NCBI GenBank assembly: GCA_030425685.1
Contig: JAUIAD010000015.1
Location: 22,865-86,864 of the forward strand
Length of the DNA: 64,000 nucleotides
Direction: 5' to 3'
Origin: Gammaproteobacteria bacterium
GTDB taxonomy: Bacteria > Pseudomonadota > Gammaproteobacteria > Coxiellales > Coxiellaceae
In this document: positions 37,501-46,220 of the stretch, piece by piece
Layout of the letters: every line of letters begins with the position of its first letter
Numbering within the stretch: the stretch's first letter is position 1
The notes under the pieces: model-generated
What the model was told of the DNA's origin: nothing
What the model saw: only the letters and a program-made list of their open reading frames with translations
Database searches by the model: none
Translations under genes and position numbers: made by a program

Positions 37501-38082
37501 ACGATGCGCAATAGCCCATATATCTTCAGTTGTTGAGGTTGTAAATAATCCTTCTCCGGCAATTGTTTTACTTCTTAAAATTGAGAGGGGGGTTAATTCG
37601 TTCGGCAATACCATTTTTTCGAAAACATCTGGCTGTGAAACAACTTCGTGCCAAATGTCTGGATCACTAATGTAAATATACTTACCACCTGGCGTGGTTA
37701 ATGACATAATATCACCATACTGATCAACTAAATGTGTTGTCGCACTGAAAAAATCACTCCCTTTTTGAAACATATGCGGTAGATTACCAACAATTGGCCA
37801 AGGTCTTGGACCCGGCGGATCTATAGGTTGTGATAAAGCTGCTTGCTTTTGTGTTGTAGAGTTACTTTCAAGCTGCGTAGCACGCAGCTGCATATTATTG
37901 TCTAAGTTGATTGATAATGCGACGCGCCGACCCTGCTCATCATAGAATGCAAGGTTACTGTCTGTGGGTATATCTAACTCTGAGCAAATAAGTTTGTTTA
38001 ATGTTTCCAGTGAGGTATCTTGTGCAAATGCAATGGTTTTTATTTCAGTTGACCAGTCTTTTCGAACACGTAATGTTTTCAT
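34555..38082 (-). pseudogene. Self-sufficient cytochrome P450-reductase fusion (CYP102-like), one in-frame stop
   Basis: The first 1108 codons, from ATG 38082 (GAGGGAAGCG upstream; a longer frame opens at 38202), encode a P450 fused to its reductase, as in CYP102A1. Residues 1-75 form an extra ubiquitin-like or PB1-like domain. The heme domain follows (PPGPRPWPIVGNLP, AGHETTSG, the ExxR helix KETLR, heme cysteine 502 in FGSGIRACIG), then the FMN domain (LFLFGSNMGTSEDFAKSLA) and the FAD/NADPH domain (RYYSISSS; ATGTGLAPMVGF). A TAA at 34756-34758 interrupts it. In the same frame, 66 more codons encode the expected end (AIYICGDASKVAVG to NRYLQDVWAV) up to TAG 34555-34557. So a single nonsense mutation, a sequencing error or readthrough must be considered. 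Substrate is probably a fatty acid, by family. Confidence 0.85.
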
Positions 38083-38480
38083 CACTTCGCTTCCCTCGAG
38101 AGTAAAGATAACGTAAATGAGTTTAACATACATTGAAGAATAGACGTTAGCCGCTCCAAAGTGCAGCTGCTTTAATAAGCTCTTTGCGACCAGGTTACCC
38201 AATCGATCACCATCATTATTATTGCAATCTGCTCTGAAAAAAGAGAGTGGTAACTTGCTAACACCTATGCGAAACGTGAAGCATCAGAGGGGCTGTTTAA
38301 CACAGGAAAACAAATACAAAGCCATTATGGCAACCAATTGATTATTATAATTTTTTCAACCAACCTCTTAAAACAAACTTGCTACATTCTTAACATTGAT
38401 TAAGGATATTTTTAAAACACTTTCCCGATATCATGAAACTTCCTAATAACTTTGAATGCTTACTTGAGGGGGGAATAAAA
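38083..38480. other. Divergent gap between the P450 and the zinc-ribbon orphan
   Basis: The open frames of both genes extend into this gap (to 38202 and 38433) but start signals favour the inner starts. The part from 38203 to 38432 must hold both promoters; a TTGATT/TAAGGATATT stretch near 38396-38410 is a weak candidate for the plus strand. Nothing else is visible. Confidence 0.4.
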
Positions 38481-41400
38481 ATGAGAACATATAACGGGTT
38501 ATATGGTACAGATGCCGATTATGCACATCAAAAAGATACTAATGATTTTGAGCAGATAAGAAAGTCAGTTAAAAAACGCATCAAGATGCAACTAGGGTCA
38601 AGCGCTCCCAACTGGCAAATCAACGAAGAAGTTGAAAAGGAGATGGCTAAGCTCAAGACGAAGAAACCACAGCAAATGGGCACAGTGCAGACTCGTTATA
38701 CAAATAGTCATCATGACACAAAATATGCCACGCAATACAATCAGTTTCGAGGAGTTACAGCAACTAGCATCCCTAAAAAGGATTTAGCAAGCAAACGTCC
38801 TTGCGCATTTGAAATGAACCACATCCGCACTCCAGAATACTCTAACTGCTCACACTGTAACATCAGAGTAAAAAGCAGAAAACTGACAGGATCGGAATGT
38901 GAAGTATGTTGGAACCGATTCACTAACTTTAAAAAAGGCTCTGATGCTGAAAAAAGTTACCTAGCCGCCAGCTCAAAGCAAGCCACTAAAAAAGCTGAAA
39001 CCACCAAACAAGAGGCTATCCAACGCAGAGCAGAACAAGAGGAAGCATGGCGAATTGAGTCAGCTACCGCAAGCTTACAGTCAAGATATATGAGCAAGTG
39101 TACGAAATGTCAGTCTATTGTTTGCAAGGAAGAGTGCGGCGATGAACGCCATATGAGACATGCCGCGCTACATGCCATTCAGTCTTACTTGGCAGTAAGG
39201 AACGGTGGAACTTATTGTTTAGATACTGGATTAAATAGAGCATTTGGATATGGGTTTGTCAATTGTACTTATTCAGATGATGGGTTTTGTCGCTGCTTAA
39301 TGCCTGTTACAGGAAGTCCTCATGAGGGCAGTAACGGTATTTATCAGTTGCAAGAGCCTGAATTAAGCATTGACAATGACCACGAAAAATATAGTGAAAT
39401 GCAAAAACTATTTTCTACGGCCAACCCATCTTTGGTTTTAACCGCTTTAGCAATTTGTGAACGTCTTTTACATGGATTGGCATATGGTTTTCCTGCTAAA
39501 AGTGATGATCACCCACTAGTTGCTTATCTTAGAGCGCTAGAGCCAGGCTATCAGATATGCAAACACTGCTTATCTGATAGCAGCAAAGAGGATCAGGAAA
39601 CTATACAGCCTCTTGTTAAACAAGCGCGCAAAGCTTTAGCCTCACTGACAGGGACTGCTTATTCACAAGAAATCTTAGATAATTGGGATACGAAAACACG
39701 AGGACAAGTGGGTCAATGGTGTGCAATCTCTGAAACTATGGGCGATGTGCTCATTGTGCTTGTTATGTCTATTTGGATGTATATTGACGGACCAACCTTG
39801 GTAACAAGTGTCGAGAACAGCTTTAAAAGAAACGGATTTATTGGCCCCATTACCATCACGAAACGATTAACAGGACTAAGAGTTCTACGTGACTTTTTGC
39901 TATTGCGTCGAGTGACTAGATCAATGGAAAAAACCCATGGAAAATGGAGAAATTGGAATAGGATGCTGGCAAATGCAGTGCTTCAGGAATTCGGTGGTCA
40001 TGCGTCGGTTACTGATAATCATGTTGCACTTTCGCTCACACTACGCAAAATGGGCATTAGGAAAGAAGATTTTAGTAGGCTCTGCTTGCTTGCACATGGC
40101 GATAGACTACGCTTACTTTTTAAAGGCAAGCCAGGAAAGGATTTTATCGACGAAGATGCTTACAACAAGCTGGAAGCAGCAACAATGGTGCAAGTACAAG
40201 ATGCTCTGGACCAAATAGTAGAACAGGTAATACCATCAGAGCTCGAAAAGCTTAATGCACAGGACCCTCAGGTATTAAAGCTGGGTTCTGCACCTCGCCA
40301 CTTCACTGTCAGTCGATATGGGTTAGCACTTGCAAGCTACCTCACCAGCAATGATACCGCAGCAAATGCAAATGCTACTATTGAGCTGTATGTAGGGCCA
40401 CGAAAAGATGTGTGGGGCGGAACTTCGCTGAACTATATCACCTTCTTATTTGGACATGAATCTATGGAAAAGGCTTCCATTGCAAAGACTGATTTTGGGG
40501 TAGCATCAAGCACTGACGCAGGAACAATATATCGAAGCGGCAATAGAGATCATGCAGGCGATGAAACCTCAGCCGGATTTAACACAGCATCATCATGGGT
40601 AACACAAGTAGGATTTTTAAGAGCATTAGCTAACTATGGTAACGCCCTTTTTACTGCCGCTGGAAGAAAGCAGTTTTCTAAACAAAGCAATTGGCAAATA
40701 GGTACAGGCATTGCGAGAAATATATTAACAGGCTGGCAAGCACTGAGTGGCCCGCTATGTTCAAAATCAGCTTTGGATGCAGCACCACATATTTCAACGG
40801 GTTGCGGACTTGCTGGCGTGGGTGCAGGGTTTTTGAAAAATGTTATTGATACTGCGGATGCAGGTAGGACGCTTCATCATACGCGAACTCGGAATAAAAA
40901 TTTGAAAAAGAGATTAGAGAAAATATGTAGTGAGGAGGAGTTGGTAAAAGCTTTTGCTAGCGCTGCTAATACCAATGACAAAGTTGGATTACAAGCAAGA
41001 ATTAATGGGCAATTACACCGTGGCAATTACCAACGCCCAGGAGAGCGACGAAAAGCACCACTAGCTGTCCGTAAAGCACATCGTATGTTCAATGAGGGAT
41101 TGTCCTTGCAAGGTGCTAAATTAGTGTCTTCTATAGTGGGCGTGTGTTCAAGCGCATTTACATTAAGTGTTGGTATAGCCGCTGCTGCCAATGGTGCGTC
41201 TTTAGCTGCAGTCTTAGCAACAGGTGCTGGAGTTGGAGCTGCAGTGCCTATCGTTGGCTGGGGTGTTATGGCAGCTGGTATTGCTTTATCAATTGGTGTT
41301 GCCACCTATGAATTTGCGCAAGAGAAGATGGCAAATAACGCCATGAAAAAATATGGCCTGTTAATAGATGCTAAAGACATGGATGATGCTAAAGTGGCGC

Positions 41401-41666
41401 AAGCATGTCTTTTAATATATACAGCTTGTTTATTAGATGCTAACCACCTAGAAGATGAAATCCTAGCTGCAACGGTGTATGGCTTACAAGCATTAGTATA
41501 TCTGCTTTTTTCTGATTTTGTTGTAGGGGAGAAAAATAAGCATTTAGCTATTGAGCAAAAATGGAAACTTGTAAAGCTGTTTGCAGCAGGTGCTGGACCT
41601 GAAGGGTTATTCGATGCATGGAGAGCAATATGCCCAAATTTAAGGAAAAATTTACTAAAAGGATAG
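38481..41666 (+). CDS. Large orphan protein with zinc-ribbon cysteines and C-terminal hydrophobic region
   Basis: A 1061-residue protein of no family I recognise. ATG 38481 has GAGGGGGG 8 bases upstream; the earlier ATG 38433 would add MKLPNNFECLLEGGIK. Residues 123-143 form a C-x2-C-x13-C-x2-C zinc-ribbon-like site, and a second cluster (C207, C210, C215, C219, H224, H227) may bind another metal. Residues 150-200 are a charged helix. The centre is soluble and unassigned. From about 883 to 945 the chain is strongly hydrophobic and Gly/Ala-rich (three likely spans), like the tail of the orphan at 242. No signal peptide. Metal-binding front plus membrane-active tail suggests a secreted toxin or effector; this is inference. 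Confidence 0.68.
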   Translation: MRTYNGLYGTDADYAHQKDTNDFEQIRKSVKKRIKMQLGSSAPNWQINEEVEKEMAKLKTKKPQQMGTVQTRYTNSHHDTKYATQYNQFRGVTATSIPKKDLASKRPCAFEMNHIRTPEYSNCSHCNIRVKSRKLTGSECEVCWNRFTNFKKGSDAEKSYLAASSKQATKKAETTKQEAIQRRAEQEEAWRIESATASLQSRYMSKCTKCQSIVCKEECGDERHMRHAALHAIQSYLAVRNGGTYCLDTGLNRAFGYGFVNCTYSDDGFCRCLMPVTGSPHEGSNGIYQLQEPELSIDNDHEKYSEMQKLFSTANPSLVLTALAICERLLHGLAYGFPAKSDDHPLVAYLRALEPGYQICKHCLSDSSKEDQETIQPLVKQARKALASLTGTAYSQEILDNWDTKTRGQVGQWCAISETMGDVLIVLVMSIWMYIDGPTLVTSVENSFKRNGFIGPITITKRLTGLRVLRDFLLLRRVTRSMEKTHGKWRNWNRMLANAVLQEFGGHASVTDNHVALSLTLRKMGIRKEDFSRLCLLAHGDRLRLLFKGKPGKDFIDEDAYNKLEAATMVQVQDALDQIVEQVIPSELEKLNAQDPQVLKLGSAPRHFTVSRYGLALASYLTSNDTAANANATIELYVGPRKDVWGGTSLNYITFLFGHESMEKASIAKTDFGVASSTDAGTIYRSGNRDHAGDETSAGFNTASSWVTQVGFLRALANYGNALFTAAGRKQFSKQSNWQIGTGIARNILTGWQALSGPLCSKSALDAAPHISTGCGLAGVGAGFLKNVIDTADAGRTLHHTRTRNKNLKKRLEKICSEEELVKAFASAANTNDKVGLQARINGQLHRGNYQRPGERRKAPLAVRKAHRMFNEGLSLQGAKLVSSIVGVCSSAFTLSVGIAAAANGASLAAVLATGAGVGAAVPIVGWGVMAAGIALSIGVATYEFAQEKMANNAMKKYGLLIDAKDMDDAKVAQACLLIYTACLLDANHLEDEILAATVYGLQALVYLLFSDFVVGEKNKHLAIEQKWKLVKLFAAGAGPEGLFDAWRAICPNLRKNLLKG

Positions 41667-41708
41667 GGTTCTCATTGAGCACTAATACCAGGCGTTTAAA
41701 ATCATTAT

Positions 41709-41730
41709 AAGGCTCCAATGAAGGAGCCTT
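41709..41730 (+). terminator. Hairpin after the zinc-ribbon orphan
   Basis: AAGGCTCC (41709-41716) pairs with GGAGCCTT (41723-41730) around AATGAA. The following CTATAAATT is a poor U-tract, so the call is tentative. It lies 43 bases after the stop codon. Confidence 0.5.
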
Positions 41731-41850
41731 CTATAAATTGGAGGCGCACCTATCATAGTCATTGATTGCCTCAATTATTTTTTAGCCTTGCCTGGGAAAA
41801 ACCAAGCCTCCACAGTGATCAATCAGCATATTGTTTGTTTTTCAGCTACT

Positions 41851-44800
41851 CTAATTTTCCATCGCCATTAAACTAGCATTACCACCTGCAGCAGTAGTAT
41901 CAATGGTCAAAGTGCTTTCACAACAAAGACGCATCAAATAATGCGGGCCACCCGCTTTTGGACCGGTTCCTGATAAGCGACTGCCGCCAAACGGTTGAAC
42001 ACCGACCACGGCACCAATCATATTGCGATTGACATAGATATTGCCTACTTTAATGCGACTTTGGATATAATCGACTTTTTCATCGATACGGCTTTGGATA
42101 CCAAACGTTAATCCATAACCTAAGGCATTAATATCATCAATCACTTTATCTAAATCTTGTGAACGATAACGTACGACATGCAGAATAGGACCAAAAACTT
42201 CGCGTTTTAATAAGCTTAAACTAGAAAGCTCAAAGGCTTGTGGTGCGATGTAAGTGCCTTTGCTTGCCATGGAAGGCAATTGCACCTCGTAAATCAGCTT
42301 TGCTTCACGACGCATATTATCGGCATGCGCTTGCAACATTTGTTTAGCGTCTTGATCAATAACAGGACCCACATCGGTACTTAATGCTATGGGATCGCCT
42401 AAACTTAATTCCGCCATCGCTCCTTGCAACATATTAATAACGTTATCAGCAATATCATCCTGTAAAAATAGTACCCGTAGCGCCGAGCAACGCTGTCCTG
42501 CACTGCCAAATGCTGACATCATGACATCGCGAACCAATTGCTCTGGTAACGCTGTTGAGTCGGCTATCATCGCATTGATGCCACCGGTTTCTGCGATTAA
42601 CGGCACAATGGCGCCGGGTCGCTTGGCTAAACTTACCTGGATCGCTTTTGCCGTTTCATTCGAGCCTGTAAACATCACACCGGCTACACTTTGATGCTCT
42701 ACCAGCGCTGCACCGATTGTTTCACCACGTCCTGGTAAAAGCTGTAATACTTTTTCAGGCACACCGGCTTGATGAAATAACTTAACAGCAAAAGCCGCAA
42801 TTAAGGTTGTTTGCTCAGCAGGTTTCGCAATCACGGCATTACCTGTGACCAACGCTGCAGCCACTTGACCCGTAAAAATCGCTAAAGGAAAGTTCCACGG
42901 GCTAATACATAAAATCACACCACGTCCATGCATGCGCAAAATATTACTTTCCCCTGTTGGACCAACAAGAACATCATCCCCTAAGTTTCGCTCAGCTTGT
43001 TCAGCATAGTAACGGCAAAAATCCACGGCTTCGCGGATTTCTGAAACCGCATCATGCAAAGTCTTACCCGCCTCACGAACCGCTAGGTACATTAGATCTT
43101 GATGATTTTCTTCTAACAGGTCTGCGGCTTTTCTTAAAATATTGGCACGCTCATAGATAGGACAGGCATCCCAGTCAACTTGTGCAGTCTCTGCTTGCCC
43201 CATAGCGTAGTTAACATCATCAACATTCGCTTCTTCGCTTTGACCAACAACAAACTCTCTGTTACTAGGGCTGGTAACATCAACACCTGCTTTTAACTTA
43301 CGGCCAAAAGGAGTCGCTTGCCATTTTTTCTTTTCAGCAGCAGCAAAGGCTTGCTTTAAGTTTTCCTGCTCACCCGTATCACTAAGATCTAGGCCTTGAG
43401 AATTTTTGCGTGACAAGCCATAAATATCACAAGGCAACGGAATTTTAGGATTAGCAATTTGTTGGAACTGACGAATCTGCTCCACCGGGCTTTCAATCAG
43501 CTCTCTTACTGGTACTTTAGGATCAGCAATCTTATTAACAAAAGAACTGTTAGCACCATTTTCTAATAATCGACGCACTAAATAAGGTAATAAGTCTTCA
43601 TGACTACCAACCGGCGCATAAATACGACACGGTAGATTTAAATTACTTTTAGCGACGATCTCATTATGCAAGGCTTTACCCATGCCTTGTAAATTTTGAA
43701 ACTCAAAACGATAACGATGAAAATCACCTTCCATCATTGACAAAATAGCAGCAACAGAATACGCATTGTGGGTAGCAAACTGCGGATAAATAGCATCCTG
43801 CATCGTTAACATCTTTTTCGCACACGCTAAGTAACTTAAATCAGTATTTACCTTACGCGTAAAGACAGGATAATTTTTAAAACCCTCAACCTGGCTGATT
43901 TTAATTTCCGTATCCCAATATGCACCTTTAACTAAACGAACTTGTATTCGTTTGCCCACATCACGTGACAATGCTGCCAGCCAATCAATAACATAAAAAG
44001 CACGTTTTTGATAAGCTTGCAGGGCTAAACCCATACCTTCCCAACCAGCAAAATCAGGATCACGAAATAGCGCCTCAATAATATCTAAAGACATCTCCAG
44101 GCGATCCGCTTCTTCCGCGTCGATAGTAATACTAAGATTGTTATTTTTAGCATGTGCGACTAGTTTTTTACTACGCTCAATTAAATAGGGAACAGCAGTA
44201 TCACGATGGGTAAATTCATATCTAGGATAGAGGGCTGAAAGCTTAACCGAGATGCTCGGCCCATTAATTAAATCAGAATTTTTCGCCTCTGTGCCAATCG
44301 CGCTAATAGCTTCATAATAAGCTTGATAATAGCGATCTGCATCAGCTTGCGTACGAGCTACTTCCCCTAACATATCGTAGGAAAAACAATAGCCATCATC
44401 CACTAAGCTCTTTGATTTTATTAGCGCCTCTTTAATGTTACGCCCAATAACAAACTGTTCGCTTAATATTTTCATCGCTTTGCGCACCGCTTTACGCACA
44501 ACCGGCTCACCACTGCGACGAATTAGCCCTTGCCAAACGGATTTAAAATAACTATTGCCTGATTTTTTCTTTCGCAGAATCTTACCGGAAAGGGCCAAAC
44601 CCCAAGTCGCCATATTAACCAATGTTGACTCACTACGACCCAAGTGCTGCCCCCAGGCAGCACTGGTTAACTTGTCACGAATGAGCAAATCTTCGGTGTC
44701 TTTATCTGGCACGCGCAATAACGCCTCGGCCAGACACATTAACAATATGCCTTCTTCCGTCGATAAATCATAATGAAGCATAAAGTCTTCGATGGCAGTT

Positions 44801-44949
44801 TTTTCTACTTGGTGTTCCCTGACCGAGCCAACTAAACGTTCAGCTAAGACAGAGACTTCCCCCTGTAAATCTTGCGAGAAATCCAAATACGTTAAAAGCG
44901 TCTCAACCGCTTTTGTTTCATCCATTCGATATGCTTTATTTATTTTCAT
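41851..44949 (-). CDS. putA: Bifunctional proline dehydrogenase / glutamate semialdehyde dehydrogenase
   Basis: Oxidises proline to glutamate in two channelled steps. The 1032-residue chain has a helical arm domain, the FAD-dependent proline dehydrogenase barrel (about 180-480; LSITIDAEEADRLE, VRLVKGAYWDTEI, YAPVGSHEDLLPYLVRRLLE) and an aldehyde dehydrogenase (about 545-1000) with FTGSNETAKAI and the catalytic cysteine in GSAGQRCSALRVL. The N-terminal ribbon-helix-helix found in E. coli PutA is absent, so it should not repress its own gene. The start lies 11 bases after ppa, with GAGG overlapping the ppa end: ppa and putA are co-transcribed. Confidence 0.95.
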   Translation of the reverse strand: MKINKAYRMDETKAVETLLTYLDFSQDLQGEVSVLAERLVGSVREHQVEKTAIEDFMLHYDLSTEEGILLMCLAEALLRVPDKDTEDLLIRDKLTSAAWGQHLGRSESTLVNMATWGLALSGKILRKKKSGNSYFKSVWQGLIRRSGEPVVRKAVRKAMKILSEQFVIGRNIKEALIKSKSLVDDGYCFSYDMLGEVARTQADADRYYQAYYEAISAIGTEAKNSDLINGPSISVKLSALYPRYEFTHRDTAVPYLIERSKKLVAHAKNNNLSITIDAEEADRLEMSLDIIEALFRDPDFAGWEGMGLALQAYQKRAFYVIDWLAALSRDVGKRIQVRLVKGAYWDTEIKISQVEGFKNYPVFTRKVNTDLSYLACAKKMLTMQDAIYPQFATHNAYSVAAILSMMEGDFHRYRFEFQNLQGMGKALHNEIVAKSNLNLPCRIYAPVGSHEDLLPYLVRRLLENGANSSFVNKIADPKVPVRELIESPVEQIRQFQQIANPKIPLPCDIYGLSRKNSQGLDLSDTGEQENLKQAFAAAEKKKWQATPFGRKLKAGVDVTSPSNREFVVGQSEEANVDDVNYAMGQAETAQVDWDACPIYERANILRKAADLLEENHQDLMYLAVREAGKTLHDAVSEIREAVDFCRYYAEQAERNLGDDVLVGPTGESNILRMHGRGVILCISPWNFPLAIFTGQVAAALVTGNAVIAKPAEQTTLIAAFAVKLFHQAGVPEKVLQLLPGRGETIGAALVEHQSVAGVMFTGSNETAKAIQVSLAKRPGAIVPLIAETGGINAMIADSTALPEQLVRDVMMSAFGSAGQRCSALRVLFLQDDIADNVINMLQGAMAELSLGDPIALSTDVGPVIDQDAKQMLQAHADNMRREAKLIYEVQLPSMASKGTYIAPQAFELSSLSLLKREVFGPILHVVRYRSQDLDKVIDDINALGYGLTFGIQSRIDEKVDYIQSRIKVGNIYVNRNMIGAVVGVQPFGGSRLSGTGPKAGGPHYLMRLCCESTLTIDTTAAGGNASLMAMEN

Positions 44950-44960
44950 TACTCTTTACC

Positions 44961-45488
44961 TCAACCTTTAAATGCTTCTACCCCTGCCAAAATTTCCTTT
45001 TCTGCAGCCTCTTTATCACCCCATCCATCGATTTTTACCCATTTGTTTGGCTCAAGCGCTTTATACTGTTCGAAGAAGTGAACAATGCGATCTAAAACTA
45101 AGGGTGAAACATCATCTAAACTCTTAATCGACGCATATTCAGCACAAGCCTTGTCAACAGGAACAGCGACTACCTTACTGTCTTTACCGGCTTCATCCGT
45201 CATCAACAAAATACCAATCGGGCGAACACGCATTAACGCACCTGCTTGCACCGGATGAGGCGTCATCACCAAGACATCAACAGGATCACCATCATCTGCC
45301 AACGTGCTAGGCACAAAGCCATAGTTACATGGATAATACATCGCTACTGGCATAAAGCGATCGACCATCAATAAGCCTGAGTCTTTATCCACTTCGTACT
45401 TGATTGACCCACCTTGAGCGGGAATCTCAATAATGGCATTAAAATCATTAGGTAAACTCTTTCCTGCAGGAATATGCGCAGCTGACAT
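44961..45488 (-). CDS. ppa: Inorganic pyrophosphatase
   Basis: Hydrolyses pyrophosphate to drive biosynthesis. The 175-residue family I enzyme shows the usual strands and metal ligands: IEIPAQGGSIKYEVDK, the active-site loop YYPCNYGFVPST, the DDGDPVDVLVM signature with three aspartates, and the final DGWGDKEAAEKEIL. Full length. It precedes putA by 11 bases; the association is not metabolic in an obvious way. Proline oxidation does not make pyrophosphate, so shared transcription may simply be conserved order. Confidence 0.96.
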   Translation of the reverse strand: MSAAHIPAGKSLPNDFNAIIEIPAQGGSIKYEVDKDSGLLMVDRFMPVAMYYPCNYGFVPSTLADDGDPVDVLVMTPHPVQAGALMRVRPIGILLMTDEAGKDSKVVAVPVDKACAEYASIKSLDDVSPLVLDRIVHFFEQYKALEPNKWVKIDGWGDKEAAEKEILAGVEAFKG

Positions 45489-45626
45489 AGAAAACTCCTA
45501 TTCAATTATCAAATGATGTGCATTATATAGAAAAACCAGCCATCTTTAAATCATCGTAGCTCTTGTTTGTTTTTTGGACATACTGGGTGTAAAAGCCTTG
45601 CTGCGCGTCGCTTTTCTTAAACAACA

Positions 45627-46088
45627 TTATTTTCGCCTTGCTTTGAAAAACGCTTTTAAAATAGAACCACAAGGTTCGGCCAGCAAACCACTTTCCCAGC
45701 TGACACGATGATTAAGTGCTGGCTGATCCAGCATTTGAAAGGCGCTCTTAACGGCGCCAGCACGAGGGTCATCTGCTGCGAATACTAATCGCTTAACCCT
45801 TGCATGTACGATTGCGCCTACACACATTAAACAGGGCTCTAAGGTAACATATAAAGTTGAGTTGATAAGACGATAATTATCGATATGTTCAGCACCACGG
45901 CGCAAAGCGATTACTTCTGCATGCGCACTAGGATCATTGCTTTGAATTGGACAATTCCAACCTTCCGCAATGATTTGATCGTCGATCACTAATACGGCCC
46001 CCACAGGCACTTCCTCTTGCTCAGCCGCATGCTGCGCTAATTCATAAGCGCGCGCCATAAATACTTTGTCTTTTTCTTCCTGACCCAT
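45627..46088 (-). CDS. tadA: tRNA-specific adenosine deaminase
   Basis: Converts A34 to inosine in the anticodon of tRNA-Arg(ACG). The 153-residue deaminase carries VPVGAVLVIDDQIIAEGWN, the zinc histidine and catalytic glutamate in DPSAHAEVIALRRGA, and the cysteine pair in VTLEPCLMCVGAIVHARV. The C-terminal SGLLAEPCGSILKAFFKARR is typical for TadA rather than for cytosine deaminases. It is divergent from the GnnA-LpxB fusion gene. Confidence 0.93.
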   Translation of the reverse strand: MGQEEKDKVFMARAYELAQHAAEQEEVPVGAVLVIDDQIIAEGWNCPIQSNDPSAHAEVIALRRGAEHIDNYRLINSTLYVTLEPCLMCVGAIVHARVKRLVFAADDPRAGAVKSAFQMLDQPALNHRVSWESGLLAEPCGSILKAFFKARRK

Positions 46089-46220
46089 AAATACAACTTC
46101 AATAAAACCAGTTAAATGTTGGCTAAGGATAACTGCAACAATTGATTAAACAAAGAAAAAATGCCAACATGGGTGAAATTATCCCATAAGTAACTATATC
46201 TAATAAGTACCATATCTAAA

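Noticed and set aside
24075..41762. A similar string GGAGGCGCA-CCT-ATCATA at about 24076 and 41741
   Set aside because: Only two short, imperfect copies; too little to call a repeat family.
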